NCBI RefSeq assembly: GCF_025370935.1
Contig: NC_133472.1
Span: forward strand, 6,793,336-6,857,335
Direction of reading: 5' to 3'
Length of the DNA: 64,000 nt
Origin: Choristoneura fumiferana
Taxonomy: Eukaryota > Arthropoda > Insecta > Lepidoptera > Tortricidae
The position numbers and the translations under genes are program-made. A model generated the notes under the pieces. It made no database searches, was not told the origin of the DNA, and saw only the letters and a program-made list of their open reading frames with translations. This document shows, piece by piece, positions 1 to 10,640 of the stretch. Each line of letters opens with the position of its first letter. Positions within the stretch are counted from its first letter, which is position 1.

Positions 1-104
1 GTCTCTTGGTATGGGGGCCTATGAATATTTTTTGTCATTTTTTTGTCATCTCTTAGATAAACATTATATCAATGTGCTGTCAAATTTATATTGTATCGCA
101 TAAT

Positions 105-238
105 TTGAAAATTAAATTCAAATTAAAATCATTTATTAAGTAAATAGGTTTACGCGTCATTTTTTAAACTACCAGCGCTTTCGGAAAGACCATCATTGCC
201 AAGAAGAATGCGCCGCAAGAAACTTGGCAGAAAGTATT
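105..238 (-). mobile_element. LINE 3'-end fragment, family L-A
   Basis: Matches 36381-36530 almost base for base over the segment with ACTACCAGCGCTTTCGGAAA, and 34306-34421 in the opposite orientation. In the sense strand the unit ends in repeated TTTGAATTTG after a CTGAATAAA motif, as non-LTR 3' ends do. No coding part remains. Confidence 0.6.
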
Positions 239-884
239 TTTTTCAAAAAAAAATAATTACAAATAAAATACTTAAAAACTACAGTATACAATTAAAGAAA
301 AAATTACAAAAAAAATATTAATTACCGGGATGTATGGGGTCGTAGTCACAAAACTAAACACTAACTATATAATTTGTATGTAAAAAAAAATTACAATGAT
401 AATATTTTTAAAAATTGCGGAACAAAAGTAGCTCAGTTGTGCGAGTAGAATATCGACCCTTGGATTTAAAGCCCCATGATCAGAGACCTGTATAATGATT
501 ATGATGATGATTATGATGATCAGCATTGGATACGGGTACATACTAGAAGTACTAACCTCAGACTTCACCGTAAGCTCCATAAGACCAACTTCCATACCGT
601 CTAGCATTTACTCTCATACACACTATTAGCAAAAGCGGTACAGCCAATACGGTAAATCGCGTAAAGTCAATTCATAGCATTCCGTAAGCATATTGCATGC
701 ATATTTTGATATGGAATGCGAGGCGAATTATAACTGAGGAATGACTGTGAGCCCGAGATCCCACGGCTATATTCAGCACCATTCATAATTTTATTAAAAC
801 GTAACACATGGGGTCAGACAGCGCTGCGGGATTGCCTAGATTAGATTTAGATTGCCCATAACATCTGGCCACAAGTACTTTTCT
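239..884. other. No gene seen
   Basis: AT-rich DNA with a short ATGATGATT-type run near 497-520. Open frames here are short and low complexity. At 874-884 lies AGTACTTTTCT, the left target-site duplication of the RTE fragment that follows. Confidence 0.6.
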
Positions 885-1230
885 CATCATCATCATCAGC
901 CGGAAGACGTCCACTGCTGGACAAAGATCTCCCCTAAGGGGGAAGAACGCCACAATGAACGACAACTCGCCACTTGCATCCACCGGTTTCCCGCCACTCT
1001 CAAGATGTCGTCAGTCGACCTGGTGGGAGGCCAGCTAACGCTTCGTCTTCCGGTTCGTGGTCGCCACTCGAGGACTTTTCTCCCCCAACGGTTATCTGTT
1101 CTTCGAGCGATGTGGCCTGCCCATTGCCACTTCAATTTGCATATTTTTCCAGCTAGTCATGTGACTTTAGTTCTTCGACGAATTTCCGTATTCCGGATTC
1201 TATCGCGCAAAGAAACTCCAAGCATAGCAT
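885..1230 (-). mobile_element. RTE-like LINE 3' end, 5'-truncated, with 11-bp target-site duplication
   Basis: The minus strand encodes the C-terminal end of a LINE reverse-transcriptase ORF (KWQWAGHIARRTD, then a frame with GRKVLEWRPRTGRR) and ends in ATG-repeat units, as RTE-clade elements do. The identical 11-mer AGTACTTTTCT sits at 874-884 and 1231-1241, so both ends are exact. It is 5'-truncated at insertion and dead as an element. Confidence 0.88.
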
Positions 1231-1255
1231 AGTACTTTTCTAATACAACGTAATA

Positions 1256-1420
1256 AAAATACCACAAACGGGACTTATCACGTGGCCACGAGTAGACTGA
1301 AGTGTGGGGTGTCGAGTCCGCCTAGCGTCTATCGTGACCACGGCCACTGTAATGTGGTCGAAACGTCGAAGTAAATATTACTAGTGTGTTTAGTGTGATA
1401 ACTCCCGTTTGTGGTATTTT
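1256..1420. repeat. Palindromic MITE, family P1, copy a
   Basis: Inverted ends ACCACAAACGGGACTTATCA and the complement flank an internal segment with GTGACCACGGCCACTGTAAT. Other copies are at 43534-43684, 49098-49345 and 54812-55225. Confidence 0.8.
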
Positions 1421-1487
1421 AATTATGATTAGAAACACGAAAGTTTTAAGCGTTATATAATACAAAGTGTCTCTACCATATGGATAA

Positions 1488-1556
1488 ATGACGTGTAAAA
1501 GTGGCCATTGCAGCCTATTTACAGAATAAACGATTTGAATTTGAGTTTGTATTTGA
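1488..1556 (+). mobile_element. LINE 3'-end fragment, family L-A
   Basis: Contains AATGACGTGTAAAAGTGGCC, an AGAATAAA signal and the TTTGAATTTG repeated end shared with 34306-34421. Confidence 0.55.
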
Positions 1557-1959
1557 AAGATGAATAGAACGTGTAGGGAAAAAATATTTACCTCAATGCC
1601 AAAGTTAAAATATTCAAGAAAAACTCAGAGTTAAAATAGGTACTTATTCAAAGAAAAAATATTTCACTTTTTGTTTAAGTCACATTTCGATCATGTAACA
1701 GCTACGTGAAGAATTTTACAGTGGGATCATAAACTAATAGGACCTATTTCAATTTCTGTCACTAAACTCTCGACCTAGTGTTATGGAGTAAAAGTACGAA
1801 ATCAAAGTGGCAGAGATACGAGATTGAGATAACGAATTTCTCGGTTGTTTTGAGGTTGATTGCACTGCACAACGGAATGGTTTCACGAGAAGAACGGGAT
1901 CGCGAATCTTATACTTAGAATTTGATTATATTTATACATATTTGCAGGTGCATTGTTTG
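1557..1959. other. No gene seen
   Basis: AT-rich sequence between two repeats, without a convincing open frame, splice pair or inverted repeat that I could recognise. Confidence 0.5.
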
Positions 1960-2241
1960 CAGGTGGTAGGACCTTGTGCAAGGTCCGCCCGGATTGCTAC
2001 CACCATCTTGCTCGCTAACCCTGCCGCGAAGCAGCAGTGCTGGCACTGTTGTGTTTCGGCGTGGAGAGTGAGACAGCCGGTGAAATTACTGGCACGTGAG
2101 GTATCCCATCTTGGGCCTCTAGGTTGGCAACGCGTCTGCAATACCCCTGGTGTTGCAGATATTTATGGGCGGTGGTGATCTCTTACCATCAGGAGACCCA
2201 CTTGCTCGTTTGCCATCCAGTCGAATAAAAAAAAAAAAAAA
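1960..2241 (+). mobile_element. SINE-like retroelement, family S1, copy a
   Basis: Begins GGTGGTAGGACCTTGTGCAA, ends in a long A tract after CCATCCAGTCGAATAAA. Four copies are in the window (also 6239-6519, 31639-31823, 62984-63254). The last 60 bp, with TTACCATCAGGAGACCCACT, resemble a LINE-derived tail. I see no ORF of its own; open frames across it are chance. Confidence 0.85.
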
Positions 2242-2374
2242 TATTAACCTGTCCTCTCCCAGAGGCACAAATTTGTGCCCAAATTCCTTTGATCCTGTTA
2301 TCCTGGAAGATGACAGATTAATAAGTAGGATAGGGACATGAAATAAAATAAAAAAAACAAGAAATGATGCTGGC

Positions 2375-2570
2375 GGGACGCTAGTCTCGTCGTCGTGTTG
2401 TGTGCGCGCGTGTCGCGCTGGCTGCTGGCGGCGGGCGCGCGCCGTGCCGCAGCCAGGGTTGAAACAAAAGACGGTCGCATTGCCGGCCAAGGGCGGGAAA
2501 TTTGTATGAAATCTTTTTGCAGGCCGCTAGAGTGACCGCGCGCCGGCAGCTGGGCTGTAACACTTGTAAC
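2375..2570. other. GC- and CpG-rich island, function unknown
   Basis: A sharp island of CG-rich sequence (CGCGCGTGTCGCGCTGGC and similar) in AT-rich surroundings. It could be a promoter, an exon of a neighbouring gene (a TTTTTGCAG acceptor-like site lies at about 2513-2521 on the plus strand), or GC-rich repeat. Neither strand gives a protein I recognise. Confidence 0.3.
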
Positions 2571-2848
2571 ACAATGTCAGTATTTCATGTCATGTTTGAG
2601 AAAAATAATTTTAATATTTCTTATTTACATAAGTACTGAGATTGTATACTAGCATTATAGCCAAAAATAATTAAGTCATAAGTCATTTATTTGCAGAAAA
2701 TAGTGTACAATAAGATAGTGGATTGGAATAATAATGACACAACTATTTAACTACACAGTAGCATGCAAATTATTAAAAAAAAACAAAACAATTATATAAT
2801 TCAATTATACAAGTAAATTAAATACTATATTCATTATAATAAAGATTA

Positions 2849-3159
2849 TGTAAGCCGTGGTGGCCTAGTGGTTTGACCCATCGCCTCTCAAGCAGAGGGT
2901 CGTGGGTTCAAACCCCGGCTCGCACCTCTGAGTTTTTTCGAAATTCATGTGCGGAGTTACATTTGAAATTTACCACGAGCTTAGCGGTGAAGGAAAACAT
3001 CGTGAGGAAACCTGCACAAACCTGCGAAGCAATTCAATGGTGTGTGTGAAGTTCCCAATCCGCACTGGGCCCGCGTGGGAACTATGGCCCAAGCCCTCTC
3101 ATTCTGAGAGGAGCCTGTGCTCTGCAGTGGGACGTATATAGGCTGGGATGATGATGATG
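2849..3159 (+). mobile_element. tRNA-derived SINE, family S2, copy a, full length
   Basis: The head resembles a tRNA, with A-box-like GTGGCCTAGTGGTTTGACC and B-box-like GGGTTCAAACCCC. The body has GGAAAACATCGTGAGGAAAC, and the tail is a run of GATGAT. An 11-bp target-site duplication AATAAAGATTA is at 2838-2848 and 3160-3170. It is transcribed by RNA polymerase III when active and mobilised by a LINE. Confidence 0.9.
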
Positions 3160-3614
3160 AATAAAGATTACCCTTTGCAAGACAGAAATTCTTTGATGGT
3201 GTAGAGTCTTTTTTGCAGTAGCCAATTATGCAACGTTCGTATACATACCCTATATGGCAGGCTAGTTATATTTGTAGGGACATGATTAAATGTTCTTATG
3301 GCCATGCAATAACAATTTTTGCTGCAGAGTTTGGAAACCGTTTTGGTATTGACGGCTAGGTTGTGCATTTTTGCATAATTTTGTTTGTGTATTTCGTCCT
3401 TGGCTGCATTAAATTCCTCAGAACAAGATAGAACGAGTCCGTATTTACATACGGAACCAATAGTAAAGTACGTAATTGCTACTACGAGTAATGAGTGATC
3501 GGAAATACCTTGACAATTTAACCGCTGCCAATATTCTCAATTATCGACAACGGTATCGTTAAATTTAAGTGTTGGAGTAAATTTAAATCAACGGTATCAC
3601 GTTATCATACTTTT

Positions 3615-3690
3615 AAAAACCCGGCCAAGTGCTACTCGGACTCGTGCACGAAGGGTTCCGTACCATTATCTATACAACATTATACTTTTT
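3615..3690 (+). repeat. Fragment of the 'GGTTCCGTACC' interspersed repeat
   Basis: Shares CGAAGGGTTCCGTACCATTA-type sequence and the flanking CGGCCAAGTGC with longer copies at 38736-39185 and 56807-57085. Confidence 0.6.
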
Positions 3691-3699
3691 TTAGCATTA

Positions 3700-3875
3700 T
3701 AAAGAAGGTAAGCGATCTTGACGTGTCTTTTTATTGAAAAACACTTTTGAAAAATAAGTCACAGCAAATATGTAACAATTAGCAAGGACAATGATCATTT
3801 ACATGCTTTTGGTATCATAAGTAATAGTTACTGATTTTTTCTAAAGGTGTTTCAATAAAAAGACTCGTCAAAAAC
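3700..3875. repeat. Palindromic MITE, family P5, copy a
   Basis: Ends TTGACGTGTCTTTTTATTGA and the near complement around 3850-3872. The internal CAGCAAATATGTAACAAT is shared with 41252-41437. Confidence 0.8.
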
Positions 3876-3980
3876 ACGAGCGAACCTACTGTGTTAAAAA
3901 TAAAGTTGTGTTAAATACTTGTGATGTATACATATCATTTAATAATATTGTAAATCTGTTTAAAAAATATACCTATACCT

Positions 3981-4100
3981 CGTTGAGTTTCTTGCCGGAT
4001 TCTTCTCAACAGAGGTTTTTCCGAACCGGTGGTAGATTTTTTTTTACATTCATATGTGCTTGTTATAGCCTAAATTGAATAAAAATATTTTGACTTTGAC
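3981..4100 (+). mobile_element. LINE 3'-end fragment, family L-B
   Basis: Has the motif set GAGTTTCTTGCCGGATTCTT, CCGAACCGGTGGTAGATT, then AATTGAATAAAAATATTTTG and repeated TTGACTTTGAC. That is the usual layout of a lepidopteran non-LTR 3' untranslated end. Confidence 0.65.
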
Positions 4101-4203
4101 ACTTTTTATTTCCCGCGCGGTGTTATGTGTGCCCTCTTTTATGTTAGCTCGAATATTACAACCGGTACCGCCTCCGCGCCGCGCCGCACCGCCCCGCCAC
4201 CGC

Positions 4204-4330
4204 TCACTGTGTGTTTCAAGCTTTAATGGTGTGTATGCAGGTCCCTAGGCCCGCGTGGACGGCTCAAGCCCTCTCATTCTGATGTCTGTGCCCGACAGAG
4301 GAATTATGTAGGATACAGTGATGAGACGAA
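4204..4330 (+). mobile_element. Decayed SINE family S2 fragment
   Basis: Retains GGCCCGCGTGG, CAAGCCCTCTCATTCTGA and the region before the ATG-repeat tail, with many substitutions and deletions compared with 2849-3159. Confidence 0.55.
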
Positions 4331-4394
4331 GTATCTACTTCAGTGGCGAAGCGTCCAAGAACCCTATTCCCACCGGCTTGCCCAGTATTTACAA

Positions 4395-4820
4395 AACACC
4401 CGACTTTGTCACTTCAAAGTTCAATATCTCAAAAACGGCTGAACCGATTTTGATGAAACATGTCTAGGAACCATCGCTAGAAACCCTGATTTCAAATAAA
4501 AACCGCACTCAAATCGGTCCACCCATTTAAGAGCTACGGTGCCACAGACAGACACACATAGCGGTCAAACTTATAATACCCCTCTTTTTGCGTCGTGGGT
4601 TAAAAATAGGACAACAGGACTGCGTGGAATTCGGTTACCTCGCGCTGTTCCCTCGGAACTGTGCATTTTTCCGCCTTGAAATTAGCCTATGTCACTCTCT
4701 GGCCATAAACTATTTCTATGCCAAAAATCACGTCGATCCGTCGCTCCGTCTTGACGTGAATGACGGACAAACATACAAACACACACACTTTCGCATTTAT
4801 AATATTAGTATGGATGGATG
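4395..4820 (+). repeat. Two adjoining interspersed-repeat fragments
   Basis: The first part has GGCTGAACCGATTTTGATGA and AAGAGCTACGGTGCCACAGA, echoed at 11873-11935. The second ends CACTTTCGCATTTATAATAT, an end also seen at 28150, 33900 and 56215. Both are old non-autonomous repeats of uncertain class. Confidence 0.5.
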
Positions 4821-5098
4821 AAAGCGATCTTTGCTTCTTAGGTATGTATTTCTAATTTGGATGCATTCCATTATAACCGCGTGTAGTTATTTTTAGAAGC
4901 GCCATTAACGAGATCAAAAACGCCGACGACCACATTTGTTTCCCTTTGGTCTGATTTAGAGTGAAACTTAAAAAGAATAACGAGTCTTCTAGTCATCAAA
5001 AAAACCTTGATTTGTTTGCTTTGAAATTCTGACTTTGTTAACAATGTGAACGTGGCGTATACAGCTTCGTCACTGCTTTTAGCAGTAAGTACTTCCCA

Positions 5099-5272
5099 GA
5101 GAAAAGTCCACGAGTGGCGACGACGAGCCGGAAGACGAAGCGTTGGCAGGCCTATCACCAGGTGGACTGACGACATTGTCAGAGTTGCGGGAGACCGGTG
5201 GATGCAAGTCGCGAGTTGTCGTTCACTGTGTTGTTCTAAGGGGGAGGCCTATGTTCATGATGACGACTACCC
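5099..5272 (+). mobile_element. RTE-like LINE 3' end, 5'-truncated
   Basis: Plus-strand frame reads HEWRRRAGRRSVGRP, then TDDIVRVAGDRWMQVASCRS, the same C-terminal LINE peptide as at 885-1230. The tail is a short ATGATGACG run. I found no target-site duplication. Confidence 0.75.
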
Positions 5273-5934
5273 AGTAGCGTGAAGTGAATATTTTCGCTAG
5301 GTAACCCGCAAAAACTTAAGCTAAAACTGCTGTACTGAATATGAGGTAATCAAATAGCTGGACGTCTGGAATAACACATAGTGTTCTTTTTATCCCGATA
5401 TTTTCATGGGATAGGGATGAAATCTCGAAATCTCAAACTCTAGGATTAAAGGATTAAATCCACGATGTAATTTTTGGGAATGCCCATGGGAATTTAATGA
5501 AATCCCACAATTTCAATTCAACTGCCGGATTTTATGGATTACGCATGCGCAGACACGGGTTAAGTCTAGTTATTCATATTCTAAAAGTATTGATGTGGTG
5601 GATCTTTAGACTTGAGCATCAGCAAACAACATACCTCGGTCATTCTCAGTAATCTGCGCACCCGTCTAATTACCGTGTCTCCTTTTTCCTGTAAAACCGA
5701 CTTGGTAATTAGACTAAGTGCACAGGTTTGAAAAATAGTTGGCAGCCATTTTAAATCCTCTGTGCAGTCAAGTATATTCCCGTGTCACTATTGAAAGAAG
5801 AAAAGAAAAGAATAAGAAAAAAAACATCTATTCACTGGTTAAGTACCAAAAAAATATGCGAAAAAAGGCGACACGGTAATTAGACTGGCGCACAGAGGAA
5901 TGAGGATGGTATAGATTCCGCTCTAGCGCGTGAG
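5273..5934. repeat. Old repeat debris, no gene
   Basis: 5355-5530 contains AGCTGGACGTCTGGAATAAC and TCCCATG/CATGGGA segments that match, inverted, the unit at 33680-33830. The rest shows nothing I can name. Confidence 0.4.
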
Positions 5935-6690
5935 ACAGAATGAGGGCTATCGCGAATGAATTCGCCGCTAGAGGCGCTAGTGTAGCGTGAGGTCTCCGAA
6001 ATGTCAAATCTCATAGTTTTTGGGTGAGCTACGCGGGTTTATTTATAATTAGATTTTTTTTGTGAATATTTTGCATTACCTGAAATTTATTATGGCAATT
6101 ATGCGTTACGGGGCAATGAATGTCTGTGTTTTGAGACAGTTTTGTCTTTTGGAAACTTTTGTCCTCCCTTTTTTCCCGAACAAAACGGGACTAAGCAACA
6201 CCGTGGTTGCTGGATATTTTTATGGTACGGTTTTAAGGTTTTTTTTTTTTTATTGGACTGGATAGCAAACGGGCAAGTGGGTCTCCTGATGGTAAGAGAT
6301 CACCACCGCCCATAAACATCTGCAACACCAGGGGTATTGCAGACGCGTTGCCAACCTAGAGGCCTAAGATGGGATACCTCATGCCCAGTAATTTCACCGG
6401 CTGTCTTACTCTCCACGCCGAAACACAACAGTGAAAGCACTGCTGCTTCACGGCAGGATTAGCGAGCAAGATGGTGGTAGCAATCCGGGCGGACCTTGCA
6501 CAAGGTCCTACCACCTGCCTTTTACCCCTGCCCCTGCCTTTTGCTGTGTTTTAAATATGATTTTAATCTAAACTTTGTTTTAACGCCCGTAATAACAGAC
6601 TCTGAAAGCCACACTTAAAAACCTCACGCAACAGTGCGCCATCTAGTGAGACAAAAAACGATAGCCCTCATTGCGTTCGCTAGTAGCTTC
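5935..6690. mobile_element. Long-TIR non-autonomous element, truncated copy, split by a SINE
   Basis: Aligns with the inner part of 28320-29025 on both sides of the S1 SINE at 6239-6519: GTAGCGTGAGGTCTCCGAAA on the left, GCGCCATCTAGTGAGACAAA on the right. The inverted TGAGGGCTATCG ends are present at both borders. Confidence 0.8.
6239..6519 (-). mobile_element. SINE-like retroelement, family S1, copy b
   Basis: Reverse orientation: poly-T at 6239-6251, then the full unit ending at CCTACCACCTGCC. It is inserted into the element at 5935-6690, so it is younger than that copy. Confidence 0.85.
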
Positions 6691-7367
6691 AAATTTGCCC
6701 GGTCAACCTTGTCCTTTAACCTGCAGCCGGCAATGCATTTCATTCGCCGCTGACGTGTTCGCAGATTAATGGAATGGGAGTATTTAGAATGTGGCCTACA
6801 TAGTACTGGAGTATTATTGTACCCGGCACGCAGCAACTCACTTGGCTCGCCTAAGACATCGACGTTGTATAATTCACCATGCCAACAGAATAAATTAACA
6901 CTAAGATAACTGCTGAATATAATATAGGTACATAAAAAAAATTGGTGGGCTCTGGAGGGATACTGCTTTAAATCCTTTTGTTAGCTCAGTATACTTAAAG
7001 GAATCATTATTTTTTCATCATACTTGCTCGTAAACAGTGACGTAACATGCAGGCTACCTTGGTTGCAACCCCCCAAATAAAACCCTCGACCTTAATGTGC
7101 TTCTCATGAAACCCGTGGTCGGTAAATGAGTCATTGCCCATACTAATTTCCATGTCATGAAGCCCAAGGTCGGTAAATGAGTTTGTTTACTGCATGGCGC
7201 GCTGCTGCTCCGTGCGTGCGCTGCACACGCACGCCTGCACATGCTGCGGAGGGGGAGGGCGGCGGGGAGCTGGCGCGTTCGGTATCGGCAATTTTTGAAA
7301 AAATATTAGTTTTTTTTACAAATATACAATTTTACTCGCAAATGTGATGAAAAACATTGTATGTCGC
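6691..7367. other. No gene seen; GC-rich patch at 7190-7290
   Basis: 7040-7180 carries two related segments with CCNCGGTCGGTAAATGAG and resembles sequence near 60484. 7190-7290 is GC-rich (TGCGTGCGCTGCACACGC) without a recognisable product. Confidence 0.4.
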
Positions 7368-7492
7368 ACGGGCGGTAGGTACTAGAATTACGAACATCGA
7401 CTCATTAAAGCCCTCAGTCTTCGACTTCGGGCTTCTAATAGACTCTCGTTCGTAACTCCTTATTTACCGCCCTTAAGACACAATGTACTATT
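7368..7492. repeat. Palindromic repeat, family P6, copy a
   Basis: Contains ACTCATTAAAGCCCTCAGTC and ends TTACCGCCCTTAAGACACAA. The reverse complement recurs at 38632-38735 (TTGTGTCTTAAGAGCGGTAA). Confidence 0.7.
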
Positions 7493-7810
7493 AAAGGAAG
7501 GAAACTGTATCATTTAATTGGTTTTATTAGTTTTCTTTCATGTACACGCGTTCTTCGTAAATAGACGATAAAAGAAAATTAATGTTAGATTTCACGTATT
7601 ATTTATAAAAGATACTTAATATGTTTAAAAACCATGGCACTGTTTATTTTTTAACTTCTAGCTGGCTCGATTCTCGGGTGAGCAAGCAAATAATAGAAAA
7701 TCTTTGGATGCACTGGGTTTCTTGAAAAAAAAAAAAATGTTTCCTTAAAATAAAATCAGTTACTTTTAGGCAGTTTACCTCGAGACCTATCAATTTCTTC
7801 TGCGTTGAAC

Positions 7811-8020
7811 ATTTGAAATTTACTACGATCTTATCGGTGAAGGAAAACATCTGTCGGAACTGCATAAACCTGCGAAGCAATTCAATGGTGTGTGTGAAGT
7901 TCCCAATCCGCACTGGGCCCGCGTGGGAACTACAGCCCAAGCCCATTGTGAGAGAAGGCCTGCGCCCAGCAGTGGGGCGTATACATTTAAGCTGGGATGA
8001 TGATGATGATGATGATGATC
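7811..8020 (+). mobile_element. SINE family S2, copy b, 5'-truncated
   Basis: Lacks the tRNA-like head and begins in the body at GAAATTTACTACGATCTTAT. It keeps the CACTGGGCCCGCGTGGGAAC block and ends in a run of about eight GAT units. Confidence 0.85.
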
Positions 8021-8284
8021 TTATATTTACTTTGTGTTCTTGCATGTAAGTCACGCGCAGGTGCGCCTGCGCCGCAGGTGCGCGCGCAGATGGCGGGGCC
8101 ACCCCTCGTGCGAACGGAAGTTTCGCGGGAAAAAATGTTCACGATCATTTAGTTCGACAGAAATTAGATTGTCATTTGAACTACGTTTTTGGGAAGAAGT
8201 CTGAGCAGAGCTTTTAAAGCTTACCTACACCAAAGATTATTTAATAATTTACTCTTAAGATCCCATTGTAAAATCATGAAATCA

Positions 8285-8780
8285 TATTTTATAACTAGCT
8301 GTTGCCCGCGACTCCGTCGGCGTAGAAGTATGAAAAGTTTACTTAATATTCTTAGACCTAGGTACAGAATATCATCATCATCATCCCAGCCTAGCACAGG
8401 CCTCCTCTCAGAACAAGAAGGCTTGGGCTATAGTTCCCACGCGGGCCCAGTGCGGATTGGGAACTTCACACGCACCATTGAATTGCTTCGCAGGTTTGTG
8501 CAGGTTTCCTCACGATGTTTTCCTTCACCGCAAAGCTCGTGGTAAATTTCAAATGTAATTCCGCACATGAATTTCGAAAAACTCGGAGGTGCGAGCCGGG
8601 GTTTGAACCCACGACCCTCTGCTTGAGAGGCGATAGGTCAAACCACTAGGCCACGCACGGCTTCAGAAAAAACACAAATACAGAATATACACAAAAAAAA
8701 CATTAAAATCGGTCAAGCCGTTTCGGCGGAATTTGATCACAAACATTGTGACACGAGAATTTTATATATTAATAATATCT
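8285..8780. repeat. Interspersed repeat split by SINE S2 copy c
   Basis: The left part has AACTAGCTGTTGCCCGCGAC (also seen inverted near 41800 and 47710). The right part has AAATCGGTCAAGCCGTTTCG and TTTATATATTAATAAT. The SINE and its 10-bp duplication sit between them. Confidence 0.6.
8373..8678 (-). mobile_element. tRNA-derived SINE, family S2, copy c, full length
   Basis: Reverse copy of 2849-3159: ATC-repeat tail first, tRNA-like head (GGGTTTGAACCCACGACC) last. Target-site duplication TACAGAATAT at 8363-8372 and 8679-8688. Confidence 0.9.
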
Positions 8781-8923
8781 ACGAGATAATAACCATAAAT
8801 ATTCGATTTTGGTCAGCCTCAGTGAAATCAGAGTTTCGGCAGAAACGAAATTTTGATGGACAGAAATTCGACTGAAACCGAAAGTGGGTTCAAAGGCTTT
8901 TACCGACACGATTTTTACAAAGG

Positions 8924-9055
8924 GGCCCTAGTGAAAAAGGGGTTAATTCTGCAGTAGTTGAACAGCTGAATTCGACTTAAACCCCTTTACACATAAAATA
9001 GAAAATAATTTGTTATTTCTGCAGACTTAACCCCTTTTTCACTAGGGTCCCAATA
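8924..9055. repeat. Palindromic MITE, family P4, copy a
   Basis: Ends CCTAGTGAAAAAGGGGTTAA and its complement, with a second inverted pair TTCTGCAG / CTGCAGACTTAA inside. The second copy is at 24686-24826. Confidence 0.85.
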
Positions 9056-9059
9056 TGGC

Positions 9060-9238
9060 CGTTTGTAGCGTAAATTTTTAGACACACCAACAAATTTATT
9101 TATACGTAGTAGTTGTACGGCTTGCCGTGGCATTATGCTGAGTGGGGACCTGTTTAGCGTCATGTAGGTATGTCTTTTATTTCTTCTATGTTTGTTTTTA
9201 TGGCATTAAATAAATGTATTTTCTTTCTTTCTTTTTTA
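9060..9238 (+). mobile_element. LINE 3'-end fragment with CTTT-repeat tail
   Basis: GTACGGCTTGCCGTGGCATT, then ATTAAATAAATG and a run of TTTC units. A similar tail occurs at 26456-26530. Confidence 0.55.
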
Positions 9239-10270
9239 ACCCTCGGTGCGAAGTCGCACTTAGCTCAGTTTTTATAAGGCCAACATTGCCTCACTCGCAC
9301 TGGCTTCTCCAGACCTTCACAACTCCCAATTTTAACTTGGAAGCCTTTAAAATGCTTAGTCTTGTCTAACTCTGTAAAAAACCTGTACTGGTCAAAATAA
9401 AACCATTTATAACAGTACTCGGTCCATAACTCACCGCCACATAACGGGAACTTTCATTATAAATCATAACAAAACATAACACTTACTTATTACTGCGTTA
9501 CTATCGGTTCGACTTCACCGAACTCGTTTGCTTCTCACTTAACTGAGTCGAATCGCCTTGAGATGGTTTTTTGACAGGCGACATATTGCTAAATGGTGTT
9601 AGTATTGTGAGGTCCGTTTAATGTTACTGTCTTGCTTGTGATTGGCAAATTTAGTAGGTAAATTTAGTTGTCTAATATACCTTATACTACCGCTTCTAAA
9701 TACTACCGCCAAATAGCCTGTCACAGAAATCCAGATCAGTATACTCAGGTCAGATGTTGTTAAGCGCGAACGTTTGCCTCCCTTTGGAATTATGACTGAT
9801 TTGATATCTGTTTTTCATTATATTATGACTTTCAATTCAAAAATTAGACGACTAGATACGCACTCAGTGATATTTCTATTTCTCTTATTATCATAGTTCT
9901 GAGGTTTCACTTTAATGATCTATTTAACTATTTAACTATAAAATAGCGTCCAATGGTAGCACCATAATTACTCAATAGAGAATGGTTTAGCACTTATTAA
10001 TATACTGTAAGTGTAGGTACGTTATATAAGAAAATGGATTGCTATTGTCAGTTTTATCGTGAAAGTATTGTCACATGATTGTAACAGGCGATAAGATTAT
10101 CTGCTTTTTTGTGCTCACCTACCTGCCTTGTTTTTTTTACTAAGTTATACCTCTTAGAGTTAATGAGGTCAGTACTGAGTACTCAAGTATTCGTGATTTG
10201 AATATGGCTGGCCTTTTGACTCTACCTTTTTGTTTTATACTCTTGTTTTTGTTATGTTGACATTTTTTTT
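9239..10270. other. No gene seen
   Basis: AT-rich. 9585-9650 holds TAAATGGTGTTAGTATTGTG, a decayed relative of the GCCGCTAGATGGCGTTAGTA arm of the element at 28320-29025, so this is probably an old arm. Nothing else is recognised. Confidence 0.45.
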
Positions 10271-10640
10271 TGCATTTATATGTTTAATATGTATATAAGT
10301 ATGTTTATTCGTTGCCTCATCATCATCATCATCATGTCAGCCGAAAGACGTCCACTGCTGGACATAGGCCTCCCCCAAGGCTCTCCACTCAGGCCGGTCT
10401 TGTGCTTTCCGCATCCACCGCGATCCCGCGATCTTAACCAAGTCGTCACTCCATCTTGTTGGAGGCCTACCGACAGCTCGTCTCCCGGTCCGCGGACGCC
10501 ATTCGAGAACCTTCTGGCCCCATCGGCCATCCGTCCTGCGAGCAATGTGTGTGTGTATTCGTTGCCTAGTTAGTAAGTATCCATAGTACAAGCTTTAGGT
10601 CAAGAGGTGTCAAGTGTCCATGATATTTATTTATTTATCT
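10271..10640 (+). mobile_element. SINE family S3, 5'-truncated, split by an RTE fragment
   Basis: The left part is TGTTTAATATGTATATAAGT. The right part is GTTGCCTAGTTAGTAAGTAT through GTGTCCATGATATTTATTTA, matching the 3' half of 30812-31082. The break coincides with a 12-bp duplication flanking 10318-10555. Confidence 0.75.
10318..10555 (-). mobile_element. RTE-like LINE 3' end with 12-bp target-site duplication
   Basis: The minus frame reads GQKVLEWRPRTGRRAVGRPP and ends after VQQW in ATG repeats. The duplication TATTCGTTGCCT is at 10306-10317 and 10556-10567, inside an S3 SINE. The insertion is therefore younger than that SINE. Confidence 0.92.

Noticed and set aside
1256..1420. Palindromic repeats as a CRISPR-like array
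   Set aside because: Copies are dispersed MITEs without regular spacers, in a eukaryotic genome.
2853..2925. tRNA-like A and B boxes here and at 30812, 41492, 50471 and 52459-52532
   Set aside because: All are heads of multi-copy SINEs with long non-tRNA bodies; loops do not give valid tRNA genes.
7644..8102. 152-codon minus-strand frame, one of the longest open frames in the window
   Set aside because: Runs antisense through SINE S2 copy b (poly-Ser from GAT repeats) and unrelated flanks; a chance mosaic.
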